Shown here piece by piece: positions 37,426 to 49,770 of a stretch of 64,000 bases of DNA. The DNA lies in contig NC_061063.1 of assembly GCF_021917145.1 (NCBI RefSeq), positions 5,088,510 through 5,152,509 on the forward strand, given 5' to 3'. Below the pieces are notes generated by a model. The model made no database searches. It saw nothing but the letters and a program-made list of their open reading frames with translations, and was not told the DNA's origin. A program made the translations under genes and the position numbers. Origin of the DNA: Hypomesus transpacificus (lineage: Eukaryota; Chordata; Actinopteri; Osmeriformes; Osmeridae). How positions within the stretch are numbered: position 1 is the first letter of the stretch; each line of letters starts with the position of its first letter.

Positions 37426-37706
37426 AACATACTTGTACACTCAATCAGGTATTTTAATATGTGAAAGACAGATTATCACAGTAAATCCTCCAACACTGTG
37501 ATTTCTCTCTTGTGACAATATTGTTCCAAAGAGGTCAAAAATATAAGTGGACTGTGTGAAGTGAATGTATGTGGGTTAAGTTAATCCCTCAATCAATATC
37601 TCTAATTTGCTACACCTGCGAGAACAGGTGGGCGAGAGAAAGGGCGTGGGATTTTTGTGGGCTATTGAATCACGGTGACGTTGGGAGAGCGATGGGAAGG
37701 GAGATC

Positions 37707-37713
37707 ATAAATA
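37707..37713 (+). promoter_or_regulatory. TATA-like box of Ly6 gene 1
   Basis: ATAAATA lies 110 bases before the ATG at 37823, similar to the positions of the TATA boxes in the two downstream Ly6 genes. Confidence 0.45.
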
Positions 37714-37822
37714 GCGGGTCGGTTGACAAACCTCGTTCTATGATCTCAGTCTAACGGTCTAACGCTACTTAGACACTAAAGAAACTTTTTGAGTTGACGA
37801 GACAGATAGTTCGCATTTCATA

Positions 37823-40800
37823 ATGAACAAAATTCTTCTCAGCATTTTCGCAGCCGGACTATTGTTTTCAGTCGGTAAGATGAATAAACATTTTCATATT
37901 TAATGACTGCTTTCAGGGGTAGGCTAGATAGTCTAAATGGAATATGTGTCGCTAGCGTAAATGAGGGGTTTAGTTATATTATTCATACAGGCTAACCAAT
38001 GTTTTTAGGCAATATATTGGCAATATATCTAATCAGGATTTGGACTGTTTGACCGACTGGTTTTTAAGCGTTGAACCGCTATCATAGTTACCCATTGTAT
38101 TTTGGGGATATGCTACTAAAGTGAAATTATAAAGTAAACATTTACTGACCCGTTTGGATGCCACATCGATATACCAAAACTGTTTTCGGAAAGGCAGCAC
38201 AAATTCACCCCATAAGCTTGGATACAGACCCCACCTGCAAATCATGTCACAACCTGTAGACCTACTTCATTGCTTAATGTTTGATTAAATAGGCTACTTG
38301 GTTTAGATGTCTTCGAGCTGAGTGGGTAAAACGGAAAATGGGTTTGATGACCTTTGAATAATAGTGTTGCAAAGAAAGCCTTGTAGTTCTGCAGAGAACA
38401 TTTTATTTTTTGTAGGCGTGAAACTAACAATGCTCAGACATTAACACAACTGCCTCACCCCAAGAGGTAGTCAAACTCCATGAACCGCAACCCAGTAAAA
38501 TCATTGTCATTTTAGATTATTCAACTGCCCTGTGGTAAGGCTCAATTGCCAGTAGGGGAAAATACGGGCTTTGCAGCAAAATGGAACAACAAATCACATC
38601 CAATACCTCTACACGGACCGGACAAAATATCGCAAAATAATTTGGTTTGTCAGTTGGTTTGTGTTGGAGTAGGCCTAGGCTGGCCTAAGTATTTTGGTAT
38701 CGGCCACACGTAGGGCGGGTTTGTGACTTGCCTGAACAGCAGTGGGATCAGGAGTTATAGATGTGATTTTGGTAGGCTTGTGTTACGGCCTGAGGTAAAT
38801 GCTAGCTGTATTTTAGGCCTAAACCTACTTTTAACAGGTCTAAAATGTGACTCAGAAGGTCAACAGACTGCTCAAGTGTCAGTGAGCTTTGTGTTAAAGG
38901 TAGAAAGGTTATAGCCTACATGGACCTGTCTGACATTATACAATTTACATCCGTTTTCATGTTATTGACATTGTCAACTCTTATGTCTATGGGTCCATGA
39001 TGTTGCCGTTGGAAGTTATTTGAACCATCTCAAACGACATAAGCTGTCTGCCAGTATTACATACCACGACGCCCTCTTGTGGATACCTTAATTGTGCATG
39101 CCGTAAAGTAGGGTAGTGGCGGGGATGATGTGCAGTAAATGGCTCGGACCACTGATCTTTCCGGTGAGCCACCAGGGTATGTTTGAACTGATTAATCATC
39201 TTATGATTGATCTAAAACACTTAACCCCACCCCGGGCCCAAACCCCTCTATGCACTACCAGAGCCTGTTTAAGGACATTCTCTGCCCAAGTCTTTAGCAG
39301 AGCCTGTCTACGGAGAGCCTGTCGACTCCGCTATGTTAAACACTATTGACTTATGCTAAAACCGTATGGAAGCAAATCGTGACCAAAATTCAAATGAAAA
39401 TGCATTTCCAGAAATGCATTTTCATTTTAAGAATGTGGCTGCATTATTTGACTCATAAATCAAATTAGTATTCAATCATCCTATTTGCATTTTCATTTTC
39501 TTCTTTAAGACTGCTCATTCTTTCCCTTAATTAAAATGAAAACGAAAAATACATTTGAAATTTAATTTTCAAAATATGCCCCAGCAAATAGATACCAAAA
39601 TTCAATTTGAAATGTAAAATTTGAAAATGAAAATGCATTTCCAGAAATGCATTTTCATTTTCAAGAACGTGGCTGCAAAATCGTGACCACATTTCAAATT
39701 CAAATGCATTTTCAGAAATGCATTTTCATTTTAAGAACGTGGCTGCAAAATCGTGACCACAATTCAAATTCAAATGTATTTCCAGAAATGCATTTTCATT
39801 TTAAGAATGTGGCTGCATTATTTGACTCATAAATCAAATTAGTACTGATTAGTACTGAGCGGACATTGCATTTTCATTTTCATGTTCTGCCCGCAAAGAA
39901 CTGCCCATAATTCGAAAACGAAAATGCGTTCTGAGCGGCGCAGTTGAGTGACGTCAGTAGCCTCAAATGGGACGGGGACGACCAACCATCCACATCCCGT
40001 TCGAGTCCATCGAGAACTATTTATTAAATGGTCTACTTTTTCCTGTGAAAGCAAGCTGTTTCACCTTTGGCCTGGTTCAGACAAAATCTGAATTTCCACA
40101 ATCTGAATTTGAATTTCCGCAATCTGAATTTCAAGAATCTGAATTCCTGCAATCTGAATTTTAGAATGTTTTATTTTTGGATCAAAATAATTCAGTTGTA
40201 TTAAATTTGGCATACAAATAATTCAGATATTATATATTCAACAGCAATATATTTCAGTTTTATGAAATTCGACACACAAATATTTCAGATCTTTCATATT
40301 CAAATTCAGATACTTTTGTCAGCTTTCTAGCTCCATAAATCCGTTGCTTTGCATCCTCCGACGGATGGTCTGGTGGCCGACAGCAGCTCCGCTATGTCCT
40401 TTATTTTTAAACCATTTAATAAATAGTTTTCGATGGACTCGAACGGGATGTGGATGGTTGGTAGTCCCCGTCCCATTTGAGGCTCCACAGCATCCAGCCG
40501 TTCCAGGACTGAAGAGAGGTTTACTATGGCAACCTCATTAATGTGTACGTCTGTGACGGCAGAGTATGCAGCCAAGCTCTCTGTGACTTGTTCTACTCGG
40601 TCACGGGCATCAGACTCAGATATATTATTAGTTTCTACCAGCTCAGCTAATTCTATCAGTGTCTGCACAATTTGAGGGAGCGCCATGATCTGTGATGCGT
40701 CCTCTAAAGACCCGGCAATTCAATCAATTTCCCGGCACATTTGCCATGTAATGCAATGCGTATGTGCACACCGCCCCCTACCGAACAAGATGGGTAGCTC

Positions 40801-43800
40801 GGTCAGCAGGGAGCTGAAGAAGAGCGGCTACTGACGTCACTCTACTGCGCCGCTCAGAATGCATTTTCGTTTTCGAATTATGGGCAGTTCTTTGCGGGCA
40901 GAAAATGAAAATGCAATGTCCGCTCAGTACCAATCAGTACTAATTTGATTTATAAGTCAAATAATGCAGCCACATTCTTAAAATGAAAATGCATTTCTGG
41001 AAATACATTTGAATTTGAATTGTGGTCACGATTTTGCAGCCACGTTCTTAAAATTCAAATGCAATTCTGGAAATGCATTTGAATTTGAATTGTAGTCACG
41101 ATTTTGCAGCCACGTTCTTAAAATGAAAATGCATTTCTGGAAATGCATTTTCATTTTCAAATTTTACATTTCAAATTGAATTTTGGTATCTATTTGCTGG
41201 GGCATATTTTGAAAATTAAATTTCAAATGTCTTTTTCGTTTTCATTTTAAATAAGGGAAAGAATGAGCAGTCTTAAAAAAGAAAATGAAAATGCAAATAG
41301 GATGATTGAATACTAATTTGATTTGAGTCAAATAATGCAGCCACATTCTTAAAATGAAAATGCATTTCTGGAAATGCATTTTCATTTGAATTTTGGTCAC
41401 GATTTGCTTCCATAAAACCGAAGTTCAATGTAAGTTAGCCTATTAATATAAATAGCCTACAGTATCCTCCGACCAGCGGTGGCGCTAATACCTCGGATAC
41501 ACATGAAAAAAGGGGCCTGAGGAGAGAGTTCCGGCTTCAGGGGCCTGAGGAGAGAGTTCCGGTTAAGAGGGGCCTGAGGAGGGAGCACTGCATTTGGACC
41601 CTTCTCCCTTGTTCTGAACTGGTTGCAGTTCCACTTTAGTTCCATATGAAGGTGCTAACGGTCCAGTGCAGAATGAATGATGGTCTATGGAGCTACCCCT
41701 CAAAATCCACTTTTCTCAGGATATATATATTTTTTCTAGTCATTTGAATTTTAAATTCGAAAGGGGAGGCAAAACAAATACACACTGCTGGGTGTTAGAT
41801 TTTTTTGAAGTCGCCTTTCTGTTCTAAAAAGCCTTTGAAAATGTAATTGACGAATCCCCCACCCCTCGCCCCTCGGTTGAAGCAACGGCCCCGGTGGATG
41901 TAGGTGGTATTGCATGTACAATGATTTGTTTGATTCTCGAACCTGGCTCATACTACTAGCTTTTTCATAGAATAATTTTTCCCGATTTTTGCTAAGTTTG
42001 AAACCTATCCGAAATGGGTAAACTAGCAACCCATTTATTTGCTTAGTCAATGAAGTTGCCTGCAAATGTGCTCGCGGATACTAACAGGGCACAAGCACAA
42101 AAGTTCACATTGGCCGATAGCCGATTTACATGAGCTCTCGGAGCTAGGGAAAAAAAGAGCCACTGTTTAAAGCTAGACCGGAAGACACGGAAGTGGAAAG
42201 ATGGCCGCGTCCAGTCTCGCGCTCTCGCTTGCCTCACTGCGCCACTGAGCACTTTTCATAGAAATGAATGGGGATGCCATCTTGGAAGACAAAAAGCTTA
42301 CTCTAGTTATATTAACTCTATGCATACACATTGTACGACCAGAGATTGTTTTACGGCAAGCTCTGGTTACTTCCTTTTCTCTCTCGAGCTATCGACAACA
42401 CAGCTGACAGGTTGGGCTATCCTTGTCAATACACATGCTAGAACGAGTTTTGGGTTGACACTCGTTGTCACGAGTTGTGACATTCTGATTCTGCTTCGGA
42501 TGCCACCAAGCGGGATCTCTTGGTCGTAGTCAGTCCTTCACTAACCAATCAGCATTCATTAGCAGAATGCTAGCGTTTTATAGGCAATAACAACTCGCCC
42601 TGTCAGAAATGGAAAGGACATGAGTGCTCGTTCATTCAATTTTCGGCCCATGAATTATCATGTTGAACATATAAAAACTACAATAAAATCTGAAATTTCT
42701 CAACGACAATCAGGTGAAAGACAAATTTAGCCGTTTAGCTCCACAGGCTCCTATTCATTCTGCACTCTACCGCGATCACTCCCAGTGGAACTCTGGTGGA
42801 CCTGCAACAAAATTCAGGCTCTGGTCGCAGTTATCGCCATATTAAACATTCTGTCTGTAGCCTACTGTTTGATGCAGATTCGTGCTTTTTTGGGGGAAGA
42901 AGAGTTTACCTGACGATCAGTTTTAACTTTACTTGCAAGTGATCCCATTGGGAATAACCTGTTTGGAAAGGTTTTCTGATGAACAATTGTACGAAATGCG
43001 AAAAGACATGCATGACTATACAATAGCACTTTATTTTTGAATTAATTTGCGAAACTCATGTCTTTAATTTTTTGGCATAATGAAATAACACCTAATGACT
43101 CGTTATGAGCTTTTTTGTGGATTAGGAATGACCAGATGTCTTCTCTCCTCAAAGGGGGTGATACTGTTTCAGAATAATTGCATGGATGAGACAACCCATC
43201 TGTTTTAGTAGTTGACTGTCTTTGTGGTAAACGTTTCATAAGCCTTTGACGCAGCAGTCCATCCATCTTTGTGACCCTGTGACTCATCTTGCTCCCAGCC
43301 TCTGTACCCAAAAACCTGTGGAGTCACTTAAGTCATCTAACCTTCATTTGGAAATGATGTGCCATGGCAGGAATGCAGCTCTGTGTGATGGCACAACCAG
43401 TCAAGTGGGGGTGGGTATAGTGTGGAAGTCACGAGTGCCAGGGAGACTCGCTAAGTAGGTTTTTTTGGAGCAGTGTAGTTGAGGTCTTTTTTATCAGTCA
43501 CCTACTGAGGACAAGTAATACTCTACCGGTGTCATCTGTCAGACTTAACATTTACACTTAACACTTGCATTTAAAGTACAGTGACTTGGAGTGAGGTAAT
43601 GCAGTCAAAGCTGTAGTAAGGCTTAATGGGTGTGGTGTGTTAGGAGGGTGATGTTGCAACCCCCGTTTTGTTGCTTGTGGGAAATTCCATTTGATTTTAG
43701 GGATTGGTGTGTCAGTCAATGCTTAAAATTGTGGGTGTGGCGCTCGTCAAACTGATCATTTTTTACTAAATTGAGGTGTGACCGAAACTAGTTTTGGAGG

Positions 43801-45144
43801 AAGATGTTGGCACGCAGTAGTTTGTTTTATGATCCCCCCCCCTTTTTGCTTTGCCTCTCATTGTTACCATTTCATTATCAGTTTCATTAGTGAAGATAAT
43901 TTGTTCTTTGTCCATAGTAGCTTAATTTCAACAACTCGAGCTGGTCTGTGTGGCGTGAGATTCATGTTGTACAAAAAAGGCCGATGCGGTTTGGATTGTG
44001 TCACACCAGACTTGAAATGCAGGTTGTCCTCCTGTAGTAGTGATGGGAAGGATTAACATGGAGTTCAGGCCTACGGTTACCTTCAAGGCAGCTTGGGGAC
44101 CTTGACATGAAGCCCATTTGAAGTTGAGGTCTGAGGAAGATCCCCAACATGTTCCATTTGTTCCTGCTTCTCGAGTCTTCTGAGGCCACTCACAGCCCCA
44201 CCCAACGCTTAAAAAAAAAAAATCGGACTCAAGAAAAATTATTATTGAAATGTCGTCAAAAAGAAGACTGCTGTAGTCTCTAATGTGACAAATGTTGATT
44301 AGTGAAAATTAATAGACTTTTCTGACTAGTAATGGACACTGTTTTGTTCCCTGCTCCTTTGTTTCTCTTGCATCCCAGGCCATGCTCTGCAATGCTACAA
44401 GTGTGATTTTGGCCTGGGGAACCTGTGTATAACCTCCAAAGTCACCTGCGATGCTGGCCAGAATTGTTTCAGTGGCATCGGAAAAGCAGGTAAGGACCCC
44501 AACATGGATGCCTGGCACAGGTCAGGGTTGTGGCAGTGTCTTGGCTTCCCAAAAAGTCTCTTCCCCCTACTTTGGAAATTGAATCCTGCCTGCAAATATG
44601 GAAGCCGCATGGCAAACATCATGCGTATTTCTGTTTTCCGTCTGTGGTCTGAGTCACCCGTTAGGAAAGTCCCCTGTGACTCAGAGCTCAGTCTACTGCT
44701 GTGCTGAAGGAGTGAAAGGCTTTATATCAACCTGTCTTTTCAGGTTGTAGTAATTTCCATATACAGTTAGTTAGTCAGACCTAATGATGTCTGTTAAATA
44801 AGGTATTACTAAGCAAAATTGTTGCCACAAATGTTCAGCCGTCTTTATTGTCATTTTACTTGCTCAAGTGCAACAGGCATGCATCTTTTGATTTGATCTG
44901 TCTAAACCTTTCTTCAGCATCTGCCATCGATATCAAGAGTAAGGGCTGTCTTGCTGTGGCTGAGTGCAACAAGACGTCCAGTTACAATCTTCCTGGAACC
45001 ACTAACGCCACCGTCTACGCCGTGACCAAGACCTGCTGTGATTCTGACCTTTGTAACGCTGCTTCCAACCTAGTTCACCTCAACACCTTTCCCCTGGCCC
45101 TCCTCACCCTCACCAGCTTCCTTGTGACCAAGGTTCTGGTGTAG
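37823..45144 (+). CDS. Ly6/uPAR-domain GPI-anchored protein, gene 1, 129 aa
   Basis: Exons: 37823-37874, 44379-44489 and 44918-45144, with phase 1 introns. Residues 1-20 form a signal peptide ending FSVGHA. The mature part starts LQCYKC and shows ten cysteines (first at residue 23, spacing C-x2-C) ending in the family signature CC-x4-CN. The C-terminal hydrophobic tail (FPLALLTLTSFLVTKVLV) fits a GPI-anchor signal. NKT and NAT are possible N-glycosylation sites. Ly6 proteins adopt the three-finger fold and act at the cell surface; this one's partner is unknown. Intron 1 is 6.5 kb, against 0.43 and 0.56 kb in its two tandem paralogues, because repeats entered it. The position beside csnk2b matches the mammalian LY6G5/LY6G6 cluster, but I cannot assign one-to-one orthology. 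Confidence 0.92.
40085..40165 (+). repeat. Short tandem repeat, unit about AATCTGAATTTC
   Basis: Five to six imperfect 12-17 base copies lie inside the DNA transposon, between the inverted coding fragment and the transposase remnant. Confidence 0.7.
40330..40686 (-). pseudogene. Transposase N-terminal remnant, frameshifted
   Basis: The minus-strand frame from ATG at 40686 reads MALPQIVQTLIELAELVE, then a GRGLPTIHIP segment and IENYLLNGLKIKDIAELL. It then leaves frame: a neighbouring frame continues VGHQTIRRRMQSNGF. The arrangement, an N-terminal helical region followed by a helix-turn-helix ending in IRRRM, is that of fish integrase-core transposases. No catalytic core is present in the element, so it is non-autonomous. 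Part of the coding region (about 40405-40487) is repeated in inverted orientation at about 39960-40040. Confidence 0.65.
41512..41590 (+). repeat. Three copies of GGGGCCTGAGGAG(A/G)GAG
   Basis: Imperfect tandem copies with period about 30-35, just past the right end of the DNA transposon. Confidence 0.75.
41666..42765. mobile_element. Possible second inverted-repeat element
   Basis: GTGCAGAATGAATGATGG at the left is matched by the complement of CTATTCATTCTGCAC at the right. Both continue into a TGGAGCTA motif about 30 bases from each end. No clear target duplication or coding region is visible. It may be a decayed MITE or two independent repeats. Confidence 0.4.
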
Positions 45145-46727
45145 GGAGCATGAATGCCCCCCTCCAACACACACACACACACGGTAGTAAGAAATATCCT
45201 TCCTGTACACAATTCTCATTGATTACCAAGAAACGTATGTATTTATAATTTCTCCTCAAACTAATACAATTAAGGACATTTTGTCTCTAGTTTCTAGCAC
45301 TATCTGTATTGAATTACTTTAGGATTGCGTCTCGAGGTATCTTTGGTGGAAATATTTGTTTAAAAGGCTAACTTTAAAATGCGGAGCAAATATGCGTCAC
45401 ATTCTTGCATTGTTTACTTTTGTTATGGAAAGCATCCTGTCTAACCTGTAAGTCCAACAAAACCTCTCACTGATACTCTAGTTCAGGAGGCACTAGTACA
45501 CCAGGGTTCAATACAATATCAGAAGGCTTCAGTGTTTTTCACTTCATCATGGATAGTTGAATTGCTTTGTATGCTGACAGAAATATTGAAACGATCCATG
45601 GCAAGGAACCATTTTGTCCACCGAACATTTCTGGCATTGTTTACTCTCTTACTCCTAAGTGTGAAGTCATGTGTAATGGTCACCACTGCTTGTTGCCATA
45701 CACCCAGGCTTTACTATGCAGCCAACAACTAGGCATTGAATAAGTGATTCATGTTCTTGACTCATAATTGCCAGGGATAGGATAAAAGTAGGCAAAAAAT
45801 GTGTTTCTTTAAAGTTTTTCTATAGGAATTACTGGATCATTAACTGAATGAAGCTTGATGACTTTGCCAGTTCACCTCTTGATACGTTTGTGGGGCTTTT
45901 ACTAGCAACTGCATTTCCAGTTTGATCATTTCTAAAAAGATTAATAAATGCATTGACCAGCTTTTCCTAGAAAGGACCATTGATTGCGATATCTTGATTT
46001 AACTTTGGATCTTGTTTTTGAAAGTTCTGCTTGTTTCTCAGTGACCATTCTGCAAGTTTAATGAGATAATATTGTGATTATATTTATAGTATAATATAAA
46101 TATAGTATAACAATCACTATATAGAATATAGTGATTGTATTTATCTTGTAAGGTTGGGAGAGAAATGTCAGAACTTGTTTATCATCTGGGAGTCATTCCC
46201 GATTAACTGAAAATGGTGTGCGGATAATACCGGCTGGTACAATCAGGAATGACTTTCTTGTTTAAGTGGACATCCTCCTGAAATGTTTCAACTTTTGTAT
46301 GTGGGAAATTTGTCTCTGATCGATGTCTTTCAAAACTATGTAAAGAATTCAATAAATGTAACTTTTTAAAAGAAACTCTCCTCTTGAGTGGTTATTTATC
46401 CACTTGGGTCAGACCTTCTGATCTGCCTAACATTGCTTTCCTTCTCAGCTGGTTGGTCATACAGGTTTTTCATGTCTCCTGAAACAGAATATTATTGTCA
46501 ATGGAGTTCATTTTAGGTTAAGTGATATCTTTCAAGCTACAGTTTGAGACTAAAGCCAAACATGCAGTTAGTGCGATCATCTTGGACACTTCTCTGGGCA
46601 CTGTTTTGTAGTTTCCGGTTTCTTGTGGTATGTTAGGTGGGTGTTTTCAAAATACCCTCCTCCTGACATCACTCTCAGGTTGTCTTTTCACCAGAAGAAC
46701 CTCCCTTTACTCCACCCTCTCTGGCAG

Positions 46728-46735
46728 TATATAAA
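46728..46735 (+). promoter_or_regulatory. TATA box of Ly6 gene 2
   Basis: TATATAAA lies about 109 bases before the ATG at 46837, a strong consensus match. Confidence 0.65.
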
Positions 46736-46836
46736 CACCTGGACAAGACTACTTTCTCACTCGAGCCTGTCATTTCATCCATCCACCTGACAAGTCAACA
46801 AGTAAAACAAGATTATTTGCAAACAAGAAAATCAAG

Positions 46837-47827
46837 ATGGCAAGGATTGTATTTGGAATCATTGCAGTGATCGCCTCCTTTGTACTGGGTAAGTTACATT
46901 CATAATGTAAAAAAAAAACATCTTTAGGAGTAATTTGTGCAGTGTTTAAGTGATAAGTCATTCAGATTTAAAGTCTAGGACATCCATCACTTGTATGGGG
47001 TTAGTTCACGTAAACAAATGTATAATGGTAAATCTATATGATCCTGCAGAATATGAAGGATGTTGGTTTGTGGTGTAAATAGGAATAGCATCCCTGTGAC
47101 ATGAAATTGAATGATTCAGTCTTTTGATTGTTTAATCTGATCAATTTATTTTATCAGTAAAAAAAATAAGTAATCCCTACAAGAAAGTATCTTGCCTTGC
47201 TGTTTAAGTAAATAAGAATATGTCCTTAAAATAAGATAATAATCAAATAAGAGTCCAATGGAGGTTGGTGTGTGTGGTCCGACCATGTGTCTAACTTAAA
47301 ACAACTTCATGTGATTTGCAGCGGATTCCCTGAGCTGTAATAAGTGCACCGTGGGTCTGTTTGGGTATTGTCTGAACTCTGCTCAGGTCACCTGCGAAAC
47401 CAACAGCAGCTCCTGCTACACGGGGAAAGCCTGTAAGTAGATCTTCCCTTTCCCAGCAGTCCAAAATCCTATTCATTACACACACAGCACATCCTTCCAG
47501 AATTTAGACACTTTTTCAGAAATTCATGCACATTTTTCAAACCAACCCTCCCCGTCCCTTCTCTTACGCTTTTCTCTCTGTCCAACAGCCTTCCCTGGCA
47601 TCAGTAGCTTCAGGGGCTTCAACACCCAGGGTTGTCTGACAGACACCACCTCCTGTAACAAAACCACTAATGGCACCATCTTGGGAGCTAGCTACATGGT
47701 CGAGATCTCTTGCTGCAATGCAGACAAGTGCAACCCTGTCACCCTTAGTGGCGCACCGTCTTCCAAGCTGTCCCTTGGAATGGCCCTGGGAGCCGTGGCC
47801 ATGGCCACCGTGTGGGGAAGCGTCTGA
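46837..47827 (+). CDS. Ly6/uPAR-domain GPI-anchored protein, gene 2, 133 aa
   Basis: Exons: 46837-46888, 47322-47432 and 47589-47827. The first two are 52 and 111 bases, the same as in the flanking Ly6 genes, and both introns are phase 1. A hydrophobic signal peptide covers about residues 1-18. Ten cysteines run from C23-x2-C26 (LSCNKC) to CC-x4-CN, the Ly6/uPAR pattern. NSS, NKT and NGT sequons are present. The C terminus (LSLGMALGAVAMATVWGSV) is a GPI-anchor-type tail. It is closer to gene 3 than to gene 1 in the NGTILGASY / GNILGAGY segment, which suggests a more recent duplication of genes 2 and 3. The ligand is unknown. Confidence 0.92.
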
Positions 47828-48185
47828 TTCTAGATTAACGACCCCATGTTCAAAAAACAAGAATCATTCTTTTCAGTACTCGTAGACTACTCATGAGACA
47901 ATGCTTGAACACAAATAGTGTCATCAATGACTGTGTGGTATCGCTTTAATCTTACCTTTCAACCTTTAAGACCAGAGCTAAGCACTTAGTATCTATGGTT
48001 AACTGAAACTGGCTAATTTAAAACAACGGTGTAAGTTGGACTCTGTCTTGTGTCTAAATGTTCTTATCAAGTGTTTGTATGCTGAAATGATACATACTTG
48101 TATGCTATATTTTAAAGCCAATGTAACTTTATATTTTTAATTTTGGTAATTACGGATCCACTTGTCTTTACTTGAATGAAATCTA

Positions 48186-48191
48186 AATAAA
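48186..48191 (+). terminator. Polyadenylation signal of Ly6 gene 2
   Basis: AATAAA about 360 bases past the stop, followed by TTGTG-rich sequence. Confidence 0.6.
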
Positions 48192-49109
48192 CACAATTGT
48201 ACAAATAGATCCTTGTGTTTGAAGTTATTTTTCTTCCTGTTATCATGTTAGTGAAATGACCGTATAAACAAAGTAAAAGAAAGCTCAAATTCACCTCAAG
48301 TAAGAGAGATACTGTAGTTAATTAGACACAATTGATGTTTGGGATCAAAAACACATCATAGCTCTCATTTGGGCAAAGCTGGTTCTGGCAGGGGCCTCGG
48401 GCTGCACTCTGCATGTGATGTCAGACTCATGCAATCGACTACTAGTGTGTTAACTGAAACTCACAGGCCTTCCCCTGCAGGCGACATTAATACTGCATGC
48501 ATTCACAGACCTAAACAGACACTTTCTGCATTGCTATGTACCTGCTAATTGTGAAATTGCTGACACTTTCCACCAGCCCCAGCTCCTCCATGCTGTCCTT
48601 CTATATTGTTCCAAAAGAAGATTGCTAATTAACTGCAATGTAAACTCTGTGTTTGACTTCGCTGACTATGCATTTGTGAAACTTGTTGGGACGATTTTCT
48701 TCAGCTATGACTTGCATCTTTCTGATATCGCCAACCATCTCAGGAGGAAGGTCTACTTACTGAATTGCTCCTCCCAATACCTTTTCCTTTTTTTCTCTCC
48801 GACTTTTAGAGAGTTGGACCTTGTCTTCTCTGAGGGTTTAGGTAGGTTATTGGTACTGATCTGTGGGCCTCTGTGAAGCCTTGGTATTTTGTTTGTTAAA
48901 AGCATCATACATTCAATTTGATTAGATTTCCTGTCCACAAGTATATATCATATGCGGCCAGCCTCATCTGAACACTGTGAAAAGGCTTCACATGCCTTTT
49001 TGCTACACTTTTGAAATCCTCTCTCCCCAAAGAGGTATTGTTTGCAAACGGTCTCTCCCAGCTGCTATTTGTGCCGAGAGATGTGTACACATCTACAGAC
49101 CACGTAGAC

Positions 49110-49770
49110 TAACCAGGTTTTTGTTTTACCTTTATTTAACCAGGAGAGTCCCATTGATATTAAAAATATATTTTTCAAGGAAGACCTGGCCAAGACAGGC
49201 AGCAACATAAAAACATAGTTACAGACAGAAGAACACAGAATTAGATAAGTTAAAATAACCTTAAGAGTCAGTTACATAACCTGGTTAATTTACAAACATC
49301 TACATTTTTGGGAACCTGCCTTTTCTTCTTTCATTTTAGATTTAAAAGCAGTAAGTGGTATCAGTTATTTTAGTTTTAAATCATTCTGCAACATAAGGGC
49401 ACACAATGCATAAAAGCCCTTTTTCCCCATTTTCATTCTGGTATTTGGGACAGCGAGCATAAAGAAGTCCTGAGAACGCAAGGAGTATTGTCCGGCACTT
49501 TGCTGCATGATGAAGACACACAGGTAGTTTGGGAGCAGACCAAGGATTGCCTTATAAAGGAAGGTGTACCAATGACAAAGCCTACCATCCTACCCGAGCA
49601 GGCCATCCTACCCGAGAGTATAACTCAGTGGTGAGTCAGAGCTTTACAATTTGTAATGAACCGCAGTGAAGCATGGTAAGCTGTATCCACTATACGAATA
49701 AAGTTAGCAGAGGCATGCATGTATAAAAGAGCACCATAGTCTAACGCAGGTAAAAAAAAGTAGCAGCAAC
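49110..49770 (-). mobile_element. LINE 3' fragment (reverse transcriptase C terminus and tail)
   Basis: On the minus strand a broken frame reads FLYKAILGLLPNYL, then YSLRSQDFFMLAVPNTR and KKGFYALCALMLQNDLK. This is the spacing of the C-terminal region of Rex/L2-type non-LTR reverse transcriptases. Stops interrupt it. The 3' end matches a motif widespread in fish genomes (AACCAGG plus CAAGG(A/G)AGACCTGGCCAAGA on the plus strand). It lies between Ly6 genes 2 and 3. Confidence 0.7.

Larger units (their letters stand above)
39359..41420 (-). mobile_element. Inverted-repeat DNA transposon with 6-bp target duplication
   Basis: The element spans 39365-41414 and begins and ends with TATGGAAGCAAATCGTGACC and its complement. 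It is flanked by AAACCG at 39359-39364 and 41415-41420, a perfect 6-bp duplication. The two arms (about 39365-39962 and 40826-41414) are near-perfect inverted copies. Between them is the start of a transposase-like frame on the minus strand (ATG at 40686). Terminal TA, the 6-bp duplication and the IRRRM motif suggest an integrase-type DDE element such as IS3EU; the superfamily call is an inference. It sits in intron 1 of Ly6 gene 1. Confidence 0.85.
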
